Positions 27,141 to 36,555 of a stretch of 64,000 bases of DNA are shown here, piece by piece (position 1 is the first letter of the stretch; every line of letters begins with the position of its first letter). Under the pieces are notes generated by a model that saw nothing but the letters and a program-made list of their open reading frames with translations, ran no database searches and was not told the origin of the DNA. This DNA comes from Isosphaera pallida ATCC 43644. Its GTDB lineage: Bacteria; Planctomycetota; Planctomycetia; Isosphaerales; Isosphaeraceae. The translations under genes were made by a program, and so were the position numbers. Where the stretch lies: positions 1,116,001 to 1,180,000 of the forward strand of contig NC_014962.1 of the NCBI RefSeq assembly GCF_000186345.1. Reading direction: 5' to 3'.

Positions 27141-29690
27141 ATGATGACGAGTCGTCGTGACCATTGGGGTGTTCAAGGCAGTTGGAACCGGAGTCTGCTT
27201 GGCGGATTGATCGGATTCTGGGGGCTGCTGGGGATCCTGAGCGTCAGTTTCAGTTCATGGGCAGGGGAAACGCGGGTTGTGCCAGCGATCGAAGCTGACG
27301 GCCTGCGAATCGCTCCCGGTCTGGTCGATCTCTACGGCCCCGACGCCACTGCCCAATTGGTTTGCGAGCGGATTGAACCCGGCGGCGTTCACCGCGACGC
27401 GACCCGAAGCGTCCGTTGGACCAGCGGCGATGAGACAATCGCCGCCGTGGACGCCACTGGCTTGGTGACAGCCCGCGGCGACGGGGCGACCGAGATTCGG
27501 GCTGAACTCGAAGGCGTCGGCGCGATCCGGGTGCCGGTCCAGGTGCGCGGATTTGCCGAGGGACGCCCGATCAACTTCGCCAATGACATCGTGCCGATCT
27601 TCACCAAACTCGGTTGCAACGGCGGCGGTTGTCACGGCAAGTCAGGCGGGCAGAACGGCTTCCGCCTGGGTTTACTCGGCTTTGAACCTCAGATTGACTA
27701 TGAAACCCTGGTTAAGGAGGGCAGGGGACGTCGGCTCTTCCCCGCCGCCGCCGCTCAGTCGCTACTGGTTCGCAAAGCGACCGCCGAGGTGCCCCACGGC
27801 GGGGGACGCAAGATGGAGCCAGGTTCGCCCGAACATCGTCTGTTGATTCGTTGGATTGAGAATGGAATGCCCTGGGGCAAGGAGTCGGACCCCAAAGTGG
27901 TGGGCATCGTTATCGAACCGCAATTGCGGACTCTCAAGGCCGGTTGGACCCAGCAACTCCGGGTGGACGCGATCTACTCTGACGGCGGGCGCGAGGATGT
28001 GACCCGTCGGGTTCAGTACCAGTCCAATGACACCGAGGTGGCCGACGTGGACGAGACCGGGCTGGTTTCGGCCCGCAACCTCGCCGGGCAAGCCGCGATA
28101 ATGGCCCGCTACCAGGGTCAGGTGGCCGTGTTCACCGTGCAGGTGCCGCTTGACGCCACCCCCAATTACGAGGGGTTCACCCCGCGCAACCGAATCGACG
28201 AACTGGCCCTCAAGCAATGGCGGGCCTTGAACATCTCGCCTTCGCCTCGCTGCGAAGATCATGAGTTCATTCGTCGCGCTCGGTTGGACATCACCGGCAC
28301 CCTGCCCACCGCTGAGGAGGTCCGAGCTTTTGTCGCCGACCCCGACCCCGACAAGCGGGCCAAGCTGGTCGATCGACTGCTGGATACTCCGGAGTACGCC
28401 TCCTTTTTCGCTCTCAAGTGGGCTGACTTGCTCAAGAACAAGCGGTCGGGCCAGCCCGAGCGTCAGAAATCGACCTTCCAGTTTCACGCCTGGTTGTGCG
28501 ACGCACTGCGCCGCAACGTTCCTTACGACCGTCTGGTCGGAGAGATCGTCGCCGCCACCGGCACGCCGTCCACCAACCCGGCCACCATTTGGACCCGCAC
28601 GGTTCGCTCCCCTCAGGTCTTCGTGGACGACACTGCCCAGGTCTTTCTAGGCATGAGGCTCCAGTGTGCCCAGTGCCATCATCATCCCTTCGAGGTCTGG
28701 AGCCAGGACGACTACTACGGCTTCGCTTCCTTCTTCAGCCGGATCGGTTTCAAGCCCGCCATCGACGGTCGCCGCGCCGGTCGCCCCAATGAGGAGGCGG
28801 TGGTGGTCAACCGTGACGGTTGGGCGACCAACCCTGCTACCGGCAAGCCCCTGCCGCCCCGTGGGCTCGGAGCCAAGGAACCGGTGAGCGTCGCGCCCGG
28901 CGACGACCCCCGAATCAAATTGGTTGAATGGCTGGCCGACCCCTCCAACCCCTTCTTTGCCCCCGCGTTGGTCAACCGCTACTGGGCCCACTTCTTTGCG
29001 CGGGGCCTCGTCGAACCAATCGACGACATGAGGGCGACCAACCCCGCCTCCAACCCTGAATTGCTCGCGGCCCTCTCCAACGAGTTCATCGCCTCGGGCT
29101 TCGACCTCAAGGGGTTGATTCGTCAAATCTGCACCAGCGAACTTTATGGTCTGTCCAGCCTTCCCGTCGAGGGCAACGCACGGGACCGTCAGAGTTTCGC
29201 TCGTCGCTACCCCCGGCGGATGCAGGCCGAAGTGTTGCTCGACGCCATCTCGATGATGACCGCCGCCCCAACCGCCTTTGGCGGTCTGCCGGCTCAAACC
29301 CGAGCCATCGACTTGCCCGACGAGTCGGTCGGCTCCTCGTTCCTGGATGTCTTCGGTCGTCCCAGCCGGGACACTGCTTGCGAGTGCGAACGGGTGGACG
29401 ACGCCACGTTGGGCCAGAGCCTCATGTTGCTCAACTCGCCCGAAATCCAGGCCAAGCTCGCCGCTCCCGGCGGGCGCGCTGAACGCCTGGCCGGTGGAGG
29501 AAGCGGAGCCGAATACGATGCCGCTCAACTCGACCAGCTCTTCCTTGAGGCCTTCGCGCGTTTCCCGCTCGACGAGGAGCGTCAAGCCGCCCTTGCTCAC
29601 CTCGCCAAGAACGCCGACCGTCGCAAGGAAGCGTGGCAGGACATCCTTTGGGCGTTGATCAACGCCAAGGAGTTTCAGTTCAACGACTAA
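27141..29690 (+). CDS. DUF1549/DUF1553 secreted protein with Ig-like and cytochrome-like motifs
   Basis: An 849-aa protein of the planctomycete PSCyt/PSD group. An N-terminal membrane anchor or signal (LLGGLIGFWGLLGILSVSFS) is followed by a Big_2-like Ig domain (about 70-145) and a cytochrome-like segment with CNGGGCHGKSGG. A second Ig-like domain (about 280-345) comes next, then DUF1549 (EFIRRARLDITGTLPTAEEV, CAQCHHHPFEVW) and DUF1553 (NRYWAHFFARGLVEPIDDMR to the end). CAQCHH is a CxxCH motif that could hold haem c. Such proteins are exported, and their activity is unproven although they are often linked to polysaccharide breakdown. ATG 27141 has GGGAGG eight bases upstream, and 27069 is an in-frame alternative. 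It pairs with the DUF1501 gene. Confidence 0.9.
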   Translation: MMTSRRDHWGVQGSWNRSLLGGLIGFWGLLGILSVSFSSWAGETRVVPAIEADGLRIAPGLVDLYGPDATAQLVCERIEPGGVHRDATRSVRWTSGDETIAAVDATGLVTARGDGATEIRAELEGVGAIRVPVQVRGFAEGRPINFANDIVPIFTKLGCNGGGCHGKSGGQNGFRLGLLGFEPQIDYETLVKEGRGRRLFPAAAAQSLLVRKATAEVPHGGGRKMEPGSPEHRLLIRWIENGMPWGKESDPKVVGIVIEPQLRTLKAGWTQQLRVDAIYSDGGREDVTRRVQYQSNDTEVADVDETGLVSARNLAGQAAIMARYQGQVAVFTVQVPLDATPNYEGFTPRNRIDELALKQWRALNISPSPRCEDHEFIRRARLDITGTLPTAEEVRAFVADPDPDKRAKLVDRLLDTPEYASFFALKWADLLKNKRSGQPERQKSTFQFHAWLCDALRRNVPYDRLVGEIVAATGTPSTNPATIWTRTVRSPQVFVDDTAQVFLGMRLQCAQCHHHPFEVWSQDDYYGFASFFSRIGFKPAIDGRRAGRPNEEAVVVNRDGWATNPATGKPLPPRGLGAKEPVSVAPGDDPRIKLVEWLADPSNPFFAPALVNRYWAHFFARGLVEPIDDMRATNPASNPELLAALSNEFIASGFDLKGLIRQICTSELYGLSSLPVEGNARDRQSFARRYPRRMQAEVLLDAISMMTAAPTAFGGLPAQTRAIDLPDESVGSSFLDVFGRPSRDTACECERVDDATLGQSLMLLNSPEIQAKLAAPGGRAERLAGGGSGAEYDAAQLDQLFLEAFARFPLDEERQAALAHLAKNADRRKEAWQDILWALINAKEFQFND

Positions 29691-29951
29691 CGGCGGCGAA
29701 CCAGCGGACGTGAAGTGAACCCCCCCTCGCGGCTCGACCGATTGGTGTTCAGCAAAGCCGGTAGGGCCGCGGGGAAATGGAACGACTGCTCTCGGTCAAG
29801 ACGTTCGGCGTCGCCACACGGGCTTGGGTGATCATCATCCCGCGACTGACGAGGCGGACTTCAAACCCGCCGCGGTTCCACCCGCCGCCGACCGTTCCTC
29901 ATTCGAGGTTGCATCATTTCAGACGTTCTCACCGGCAATGGAGGCTTGACC

Positions 29952-31301
29952 ATGTTGGACATGGGGGGTCGGCTGTTCAAAACGTGTGCGGGCGTGACCC
30001 GTCGTTCGATGCTCAAGGCCGGCGCGGTGGCGATGGCCGGGTTGACTCTTCCCGACCTGCTGCGACGACAGCACGCCGCCGCCTCGGTCACGGGGTCGGC
30101 GGTCTCCTCGGAGAAGTCGCTCATCCTGATCTGGTTGGACGGCGGCCCGCCGCAGCATGAGACCTATGACCCCAAGCCGGACGCCCCTACTGAATTTCGG
30201 GGCCCCCTGGGCTCGATCGAGACGGCGATTCCTGGCGTGAGGCTCAGCGAGCTTCTGCCGCGTCACGCCGCGATCCTCGACAAGGTGTCGCTCATCCGCA
30301 CGATGCATCACCGAAACGGCGACCACTTCGCCGCCGCGCATTGGATGCTCACTGGCTTCCTCGGCTCCAACGCCGTCAACCTGCCGCCGGTCAACCCCTC
30401 GGCCCCTTCAGTGATCGCCAAGCTCAAGGGACCTCGAACCGAAGGTCTGCCAGCCTACGTTGGTCTCCCACACACCCACTCGGTCGGTCTAGCTCCGGGT
30501 TACCACGGCGCGGCCTACCTGGGAGTGGCCTACAACCCGTTCACCGCCAATATCGACCCCAACCAGCCCGGCTATCAGGTTCCCAACCTCAACCTTCCCG
30601 ACGGAGTGACGATTGACCGTATGAGCGATCGTCGCCAACTGCTCAACGCCTTCGACCAGGTGCGCCGCGAGGCCGACGCGGCGGGCATGCTCGACGGCCT
30701 GGATGAGTTCACCCGTCGCGCCTTCGAGATGGTCACCGGGCCCCGCGCCCGCGCTGCCTTCGACATCAGCGGCGAAGACCCCAAGCTCCGCGACCGCTAT
30801 GGACGCCACCAATGGGGCCAGTGCGCTTTGGTGGCCCGCCGTTTGGTCGAAGCCGGTGTCCGCTGCGTCACCCTGACCTTCGGCGGCTGGGACTGGCACT
30901 CGACCATCAAGGAAGGGATGGAGCGACAACTGCCGATCATCGACGCAGCTATTGCCACGCTCATCACCGACCTCGACGCCCGCGGCCTGCTTGAGACCAC
31001 GATGGTGGTCGTCATGGGCGAATTCGGCCGCACCCCCCGCATCAACGCCACCGCCGGACGCGACCACTGGGGCGACGCCATGAGCGTGCTGATCGGCGGC
31101 GGCGGGGTTCGCCCCGGCGTCGTCGTCGGCTCCACCAACGTCAAAGGCGAGGTGCCCCGCGATCGCCCCGTCACCCCCGCTGACCTGATCGTGACCATCT
31201 ACCACCACATGGGGATCGACCCCGCCACCACCTTCCACAACCACGCTGGGCGTCCCATTCCCATTGGCAACAACGGTCGGGTCATCGACGAGTTGTGCTG
31301 A
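29952..31301 (+). CDS. DUF1501 protein with Tat signal
   Basis: A 449-aa protein exported folded by the Tat route: TRRSMLKAGAVAMAGLTLPD is a twin-arginine signal. The body matches DUF1501, a family structurally related to alkaline phosphatase/sulfatase: LIWLDGGPPQHETYDPKPDA at the start, GWDWHS in the middle, and VVVMGEFGRTPRIN with GRDHWGDAMSVLIGGGGV near the end. The retained Asp and His residues could bind metal. DUF1501 genes nearly always follow DUF1549/DUF1553 genes, as here (261 bases apart). ATG 29952 has GGAGG seven bases before it. The catalytic role is unknown. Confidence 0.9.
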   Translation: MLDMGGRLFKTCAGVTRRSMLKAGAVAMAGLTLPDLLRRQHAAASVTGSAVSSEKSLILIWLDGGPPQHETYDPKPDAPTEFRGPLGSIETAIPGVRLSELLPRHAAILDKVSLIRTMHHRNGDHFAAAHWMLTGFLGSNAVNLPPVNPSAPSVIAKLKGPRTEGLPAYVGLPHTHSVGLAPGYHGAAYLGVAYNPFTANIDPNQPGYQVPNLNLPDGVTIDRMSDRRQLLNAFDQVRREADAAGMLDGLDEFTRRAFEMVTGPRARAAFDISGEDPKLRDRYGRHQWGQCALVARRLVEAGVRCVTLTFGGWDWHSTIKEGMERQLPIIDAAIATLITDLDARGLLETTMVVVMGEFGRTPRINATAGRDHWGDAMSVLIGGGGVRPGVVVGSTNVKGEVPRDRPVTPADLIVTIYHHMGIDPATTFHNHAGRPIPIGNNGRVIDELC

Positions 31302-31438
31302 GTCTCGAACCAGGGTTATCATCCCTTCCGGCTCAGGCTTGGTCGGGTCTGATCGAGATAACATAAACCATCCGATCGTCCCGACCAGGCCGACTCGCCC
31401 TCCCTCCATCGACCTCCAACTCGCCGGGAGGCCCCGAC

Positions 31439-32224
31439 ATGGCCCTGCGACTCGGAATCGTCACCTACAACATCGCCAAGGATTGGGATCTCGACACCAT
31501 CCTCACCAAACTCCCCCGACTGGGTTATTCCTGCGTCGAACTGCGTACCACCCACCGACACGGCGTTGAAGTCACCCTCAACACTGCCCAACGCGCCACC
31601 GTCAAAGCCAAATTCGCGGACTCCCCTTTGACCCTTTGCAGCCTTGGCAGCGCCTTCGAATATCAGTCCTCCGACCCGGCGGTGGTCCAACGCAACATCG
31701 ACGGCACCCGGGAGTACATTCGCCTCGCGCACGACCTCGGCGTGCCCGGGATCAAAGTCCGTCCTAACGGCGTCCCCCGTGGCGAAGACCCCGAACGTGT
31801 CTTCGAGCGGATCGGCAAGGCGCTACGGATCGTCGGCCAAGACGGCCAAGATTTCGGTGTGGAAATCCGCGTTGAAGTCCACGGCGGCGTCACCCAAGAT
31901 CCCCCGAACATGGCCAAAATCCTGGCCGCCGCCGACCACCCCAACGTCTTCGTCTGTTGGAACTCCAACCCCGGCGAAGTCAAAAACGGCTCGATCCGCG
32001 CGAGCTTCGACCTCCTGGCCGACAACATCCGCATCGTCCATCTCCGCGATCTCTGCGACGACACCTACCCCTGGCGCGAACTGTTCGCCCTGCTGGTCCA
32101 ACGTGGCCTGCAGGTCGAAACCCTCGCCGAAATCGGCGACAACCCTGACCCAGACCGCATCCTCCGCTACTTCCGCGCCCTTTGGCTGGCCTACCAGCCC
32201 GACTCTGACTCCGCCCAACCTTGA
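31439..32224 (+). CDS. TIM-barrel sugar phosphate isomerase/epimerase-like protein
   Basis: A 261-aa protein of the xylose isomerase-like TIM-barrel family (AP_endonuc_2). It has the typical barrel opening LGIVTYNIAKDWDLDTIL, then GYSCVELRTTHRHGVE, GIKVRPNGVP, VEIRVEVHGGVTQDP, VFVCWNSNPGE and IRIVHLRDL. The Glu, His and Asp in these strands are the usual metal ligands. No export signal is seen, so it is probably cytoplasmic. GGGAGG precedes the ATG. It lies downstream of the DUF1501 gene on the same strand, and similar associations suggest sugar or inositol catabolism (inference). Confidence 0.78.
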   Translation: MALRLGIVTYNIAKDWDLDTILTKLPRLGYSCVELRTTHRHGVEVTLNTAQRATVKAKFADSPLTLCSLGSAFEYQSSDPAVVQRNIDGTREYIRLAHDLGVPGIKVRPNGVPRGEDPERVFERIGKALRIVGQDGQDFGVEIRVEVHGGVTQDPPNMAKILAAADHPNVFVCWNSNPGEVKNGSIRASFDLLADNIRIVHLRDLCDDTYPWRELFALLVQRGLQVETLAEIGDNPDPDRILRYFRALWLAYQPDSDSAQP

Positions 32225-32443
32225 CCTCAAACCCGAGCAGAACGTTCCTTCTTCCAAGGTGACGGTCTTCTACCACTACGTTGGTTCCATCAGCCCCTGG
32301 TGCATCACGGAGTCTTGGGCTAAACTTCAGAGCTTCTTCGCGGACGAGGCGATTCATTCGAGCCGTTTCAAGACGTCGCGCGCCTCGGATGATCCGCCTT
32401 CCCCGCCCAAGCATCCTCCCAGCCCCTGGACCTCACCTGCACC

Positions 32444-33244
32444 ATGAGCGATGACAGCGTCTCGGCCCCGACCAAGTTCGACAACGCCGGTCAATATTGT
32501 CGTCAAAGTATTCTTCGGTATGAATTTATTTTCGGCCCAGGTTACGTCAGTACCGGCGGACCGGAGACGACCGAGCGTCTTTGCGCGCTTTTGGGCAACG
32601 CGCTCCAACCGGGGGTTCGAGTGCTGGACGTGGGCAGCGGTTTAGGTGGGGCGGCCTTTCATCTGGCCGAGCGATTCGGGGCTGAGGTCACCGGCGTTGA
32701 CCTGGCCGAAGAGATGATCGCTCTCACCCGCGAACGTCTCGCTGACCGCAAGACCAGCGAGAAGGTTCGGTTCCTGCTCGGCGACGTGATGACCGCCGAC
32801 CTGCCCCTGGGCGGTTACGACGTGGTCTGGAGCCGCGACGCCTTCATGCACCTCGCGGACAAACCCGCCCTGTATCGCCGGCTGCGCGACTTGTTGGCTG
32901 ACGGCGGCCAGATTGCTGTGACCGACTACGCCCAACAAGCCGGACAAACCACCGAAGCGTTCCAAACCTACGTCCGAAACACCCACTACCATTTGATCGA
33001 CCCCGAATCCTATGCCAGCATCGTGAGGGAGGTTGGCTTCGTGAAGGTCCAGGTCCTGGACGCCACTGCCGACTTCGACGCGATCCTCGCGCGCGAGATG
33101 AACCGCTTGAGCAGAGATCGCGTCGCGTTCCTAGAACGATTTTCCCAGTCTGACTATGACTATCTGATGCGCCGCTGGGCGATGAAGCGTGAGTTCATCG
33201 CCCAAGGCGACATGAAGTGGGTGGTGGTTCACGCTGTGAAGTAA
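32444..33244 (+). CDS. SAM methyltransferase resembling phosphoethanolamine N-methyltransferase
   Basis: A 266-aa class I methyltransferase. Motif I VLDVGSGLGGAAFHLAERFG lies at about 60-79, and VTGVDLAEEMI and YDVVWSRDAFMHLADKPALY follow. The whole chain tracks the phosphobase-binding half of plant and nematode phosphoethanolamine N-methyltransferases: QSILRYEFIFGPGYVSTGG before motif I, and FSQSDYDYLMRRWAMKREF near the end. It would methylate phosphoethanolamine or a methylated intermediate toward phosphocholine, although a related small-amine substrate is possible. No choline-phosphate cytidylyltransferase is nearby. The gene is separated by about 220 bases from the TIM-barrel gene. Confidence 0.78.
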   Translation: MSDDSVSAPTKFDNAGQYCRQSILRYEFIFGPGYVSTGGPETTERLCALLGNALQPGVRVLDVGSGLGGAAFHLAERFGAEVTGVDLAEEMIALTRERLADRKTSEKVRFLLGDVMTADLPLGGYDVVWSRDAFMHLADKPALYRRLRDLLADGGQIAVTDYAQQAGQTTEAFQTYVRNTHYHLIDPESYASIVREVGFVKVQVLDATADFDAILAREMNRLSRDRVAFLERFSQSDYDYLMRRWAMKREFIAQGDMKWVVVHAVK

Positions 33245-33324
33245 GCCGATGCCACACCTTATAGGTCGCGCCGCTTCGGATCGGACACGCCCCGCCCGCT
33301 TCGTTCACGGAGGGAGTTGCGACG

Positions 33325-36216
33325 ATGGATCGACCCCACTCGTCCCCAAAGCGGTTGGCGACTAGTATCGCCTCGGTCTGGCTAGCGACGTGGCTGGCTG
33401 GGTGGGTATCGTCATGGGGAGCACCCCAGGACCAGCCGCCGCGTCCCGGCCAGTTCCGAGGCGTTTGGAAGGGCCAAACCGGGGCCGATTACGTCCGCAA
33501 CGGTCCTGGCGAAGTTCCCAACGAGATTCAAGACATCTGCATCCACGTCCAGGGGTTGCCGGTCAACCGTGTGATCACCCGGTTGGAGATTCGCGGCTTC
33601 GGCGGCGATCTTTGGGTCTTCGGTGGTCCGGAGTCGGACTGGAAGGTCAAGATCGTTCGCGCCCGCCACGCGACGACCGCCGAGCTTTACTTCGAGCCGC
33701 TGCGTGTCGAGACCGGACGCGAGTTCACCCTGGATTTTCAGTTCGACGACGGCCAAACCGCCCGATTGATAGTCCGGGGCGGCAAGGCCGACCCCAACTT
33801 GCGCGTGCCCGGCAAAGAACTGGTGGCTCGCTGGGTGGGCACGGTCGATCTCGACCGCGCCGGGGCCTGGTATGGAGTCGGTCCCGATGGCCTGCTCGAC
33901 GCGGCGATCGACCTGGAACGCCTCTCCGCCCTCCGCGCCGTTCGTGCCCTCCGGCTCGAACGCGCCACCTCCTCCCCCTCCAAGACGACCACCCCATCTT
34001 GGGCGTTTGGAGTCGGTCCCGACCTCCATGACTGTTGGCACGCCGATTTTCAAGTGGGCACCGACCCCACCACCGGCCGTTTCTTGTTCCAACCCGACGC
34101 TGTGCTCGCCGACCAACCACTCATACTGACCGTCTCCTACACCGACGGCTCCCGCCAGGTGGTCCGGTTGCAAGGCGGCCCTTGTCGGATTGACGCTCCC
34201 GCAGCGCCTCCCACGCCTCCGGTAGTCTCGGCCTGGGATACTCAACCACGCTGGCTCGAACCCGGTCCCGACGGTCGTTGTCGTGTGGAGGTGCCAAATT
34301 GGCCTACACCCACGCCCGAAATGGTGGTCCTTACCGATGGTCTCAAAGGAAGTTGGGTCTGGAAACGCTCGCCACAACCTAGCATGACACGTAGGTGGAT
34401 GCACGCCGATTCTGAATCTTTGCCCTTAGATGTTCACATACACGGTTCCAAAGCGGTACTGGCCTTTACCCCGCTGCGTGATGAATGCGACGCCAACATG
34501 ACCTTGAGGGCGGTGGAACGCTCGGGAGCCTCCCGCGTGGTCTTCTTCGACGGCGGCCGATGCGACCCCCGCGCGGTGGGGACTCGACCCGCCTCCAGTC
34601 GGACGACCGCCCGACCCGGCGACGATTTGGCGCGTTTGGCGGCCCGCTTCGGTGTGATCGAACTGGCTCCGGGAATCTATCGTCTCAACGCCCCCCTAAC
34701 ATTAGAAAAACCCGTTCATATCAAGGGTCCAGCTGACGCCATTCTCTTGTTCCGGCAACCACCTCACTCTGAACCCTGGACCGCTGCAATTCGGCTGCAC
34801 GCGGGACAGACCACTTTGGAAGGGTTCACCGTGCGTTTCGACGGCCCCATCCGTTGGAATACCGCCGTCCCCTACGGACCAGCCGTCGTGGGTTCAGTGG
34901 ATGGAACGGTCCCTCACCATGAAACCTATGAGCTCCATAATCTGGTGTTCCGTCGGTTGACCCTGACCATTCCCCCTCCCGCCAACCCCGATGCTTGGAC
35001 GGAAGCACCCAACCTCATGCGGCTGATCTCAGCGCGTGATGGCGTCATCGAGGCGAACACCCTGCGCGGCGGCCCGGTGGTCTTCAGTGGCGGTCCCTGG
35101 ATTATCACCGACAACGACTTTCAGGGAACTCCAGGCCAAACCTTCAGCACCGCCGTCTTTTCCGGCAAGCATGTCCATGACCTCGTTCTGGCCCGGAACC
35201 GAGCTGTGCGCGCGCCGGGGTCCGGTCCAGTTTGGCGGTTCCTGGTGCTGACCCAAACCGGCGTTCGCAATCGGATCGAAGGCAACATCGTTCGAGGAGT
35301 TCGCGCCTCCGCCGACGATCCCATTCCCCACCCCAACGCCCCCGAAGTCATCCTCACCGAGTCATATCGCATTCACTTCGAGGGCAAACCCCGCGGCTGG
35401 TCGCGGGATGGCCGCTTGATCCTTCTCCCTGACACACCAGGAGGGCCGCCCCGAACCGGCTCAGTGGTGGCGATCCTCGCCGGGCAACAAGCTGGACGTT
35501 GGACGCGTGTGGCGCAAGTGCTCGACCCGACAACCATCTTGCTTGCCGAACCCCTGGGACCGGTTCAAGAACCGATTCTCGTCACGACCGGATTTGTTGA
35601 CACCACAATCGAACGCAACGAGGTCGATTCGACGGGCGGCTGGCTTTCCACCAACTTGGTGCTAGCAGGCAACCATTTCGGCCTCAAGGTGCGTGACAAT
35701 CGTCTCGTGGGTGGACGCGAGTCGTTGTTTCTGACCGCGTATCCCACCGAGTCGCCTGGACCCTGGGGTTGGACCCACGCCCCGGTTTTCGATGCCCTCG
35801 TAGAAGGCAACCAGTTGGAGAAGGCGCTAGAAGGGGCCGTGATCTCCGTCAAACAGGATGCCAACATCCGCGCTGCCAAGGGTCGGGTTTATCTCACTGC
35901 GACCCTCAAAGGCAATCGAATCACACCACCCGTCGTTCTTCCCCCTGGAGGGGAACGTGTGGGACTCACCTTAGGCGATCCGGGTTCACGCGATCCCAAC
36001 GAAACCCGGATCACCTTGGATGAGTCGGTTCTTGGCCCGGTCATCCGATCCGGTTCCAGCGGTTCCCCCTTTTCGGAAACTCAACTGCGGATCCACGCCG
36101 CCTCAATTAATGGGCGAATTTCTACTCGTCAACGGTTGCGATGGGTGGATGCGGTTGGTTCAGCTACCCAGGTGCGGCGTCACGCTGAAGACGAAAACGC
36201 GACTCGCAAACGCTGA
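33325..36216 (+). CDS. large secreted beta-helix protein
   Basis: A 963-aa exported protein. Residues about 1-33 are a signal peptide ending near SSWGAPQ. The first 400 residues hold repeated strand-rich modules of about 100 residues each, with recurring GPD/WHADF/W-x-HAD elements. From about residue 455 a right-handed beta-helix (pectate-lyase-like) is indicated: FGVIELAPGIYRLNAPLTLE, TTLEGFTVRFDGPI, RDGVIEANTLRGGPVVFSGG, WIITDNDFQG, VRNRIEGNIVRGV, TTIERNEVDSTGGW. Such proteins bind or cleave polysaccharides. No catalytic site can be assigned. The C-terminal 60 residues are less regular. Confidence 0.78.
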   Translation: MDRPHSSPKRLATSIASVWLATWLAGWVSSWGAPQDQPPRPGQFRGVWKGQTGADYVRNGPGEVPNEIQDICIHVQGLPVNRVITRLEIRGFGGDLWVFGGPESDWKVKIVRARHATTAELYFEPLRVETGREFTLDFQFDDGQTARLIVRGGKADPNLRVPGKELVARWVGTVDLDRAGAWYGVGPDGLLDAAIDLERLSALRAVRALRLERATSSPSKTTTPSWAFGVGPDLHDCWHADFQVGTDPTTGRFLFQPDAVLADQPLILTVSYTDGSRQVVRLQGGPCRIDAPAAPPTPPVVSAWDTQPRWLEPGPDGRCRVEVPNWPTPTPEMVVLTDGLKGSWVWKRSPQPSMTRRWMHADSESLPLDVHIHGSKAVLAFTPLRDECDANMTLRAVERSGASRVVFFDGGRCDPRAVGTRPASSRTTARPGDDLARLAARFGVIELAPGIYRLNAPLTLEKPVHIKGPADAILLFRQPPHSEPWTAAIRLHAGQTTLEGFTVRFDGPIRWNTAVPYGPAVVGSVDGTVPHHETYELHNLVFRRLTLTIPPPANPDAWTEAPNLMRLISARDGVIEANTLRGGPVVFSGGPWIITDNDFQGTPGQTFSTAVFSGKHVHDLVLARNRAVRAPGSGPVWRFLVLTQTGVRNRIEGNIVRGVRASADDPIPHPNAPEVILTESYRIHFEGKPRGWSRDGRLILLPDTPGGPPRTGSVVAILAGQQAGRWTRVAQVLDPTTILLAEPLGPVQEPILVTTGFVDTTIERNEVDSTGGWLSTNLVLAGNHFGLKVRDNRLVGGRESLFLTAYPTESPGPWGWTHAPVFDALVEGNQLEKALEGAVISVKQDANIRAAKGRVYLTATLKGNRITPPVVLPPGGERVGLTLGDPGSRDPNETRITLDESVLGPVIRSGSSGSPFSETQLRIHAASINGRISTRQRLRWVDAVGSATQVRRHAEDENATRKR

Positions 36217-36555
36217 CCAACTCCACGAAAAATTGCAGTGGAACGATGATCCGTCGCGGCTGCGTCGTAGGATCACGGTGAAACGGGACAGTCACAAAGT
36301 GGAAGCCGCGTCGGGAGGCGACCTCCTCCATGACTTCGCTATCCCTCATGAAATCAATGTGTTTCAATGTTTGCTTCTACAACGGGACGTCCGGCGCCAT
36401 GAGCAGCATTCAGAGGAAGTTCCTGAGGAATTGTTGGGGAGGCTTGCTTGGTGCTCCCGCGTCATGGCGCGAAGAGTTCCATGCTTCTCAAAGAGACACC
36501 AGGGAAACCGAGGATCATTCACTTGGTCAAATCGGTCGCGTTGCCGTCATTACGA
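36217..36555. other. unassigned interval between convergent genes
   Basis: Overlapping short ORFs run in both directions (for example 36164-36367 minus, 36330-36581 plus), but none shows a recognisable domain. It could be decayed coding sequence. No strong terminator is visible. Confidence 0.35.

Noticed and set aside
28647-29600. Minus-strand ORF of 317 codons opposite the DUF1549/1553 gene
   Set aside because: Shadow of a strong gene; no domain.
33412-34404. Minus-strand ORF of 330 codons opposite the beta-helix gene
   Set aside because: Gly/Val/Asp-rich translation without motifs; shadow of the sense gene.
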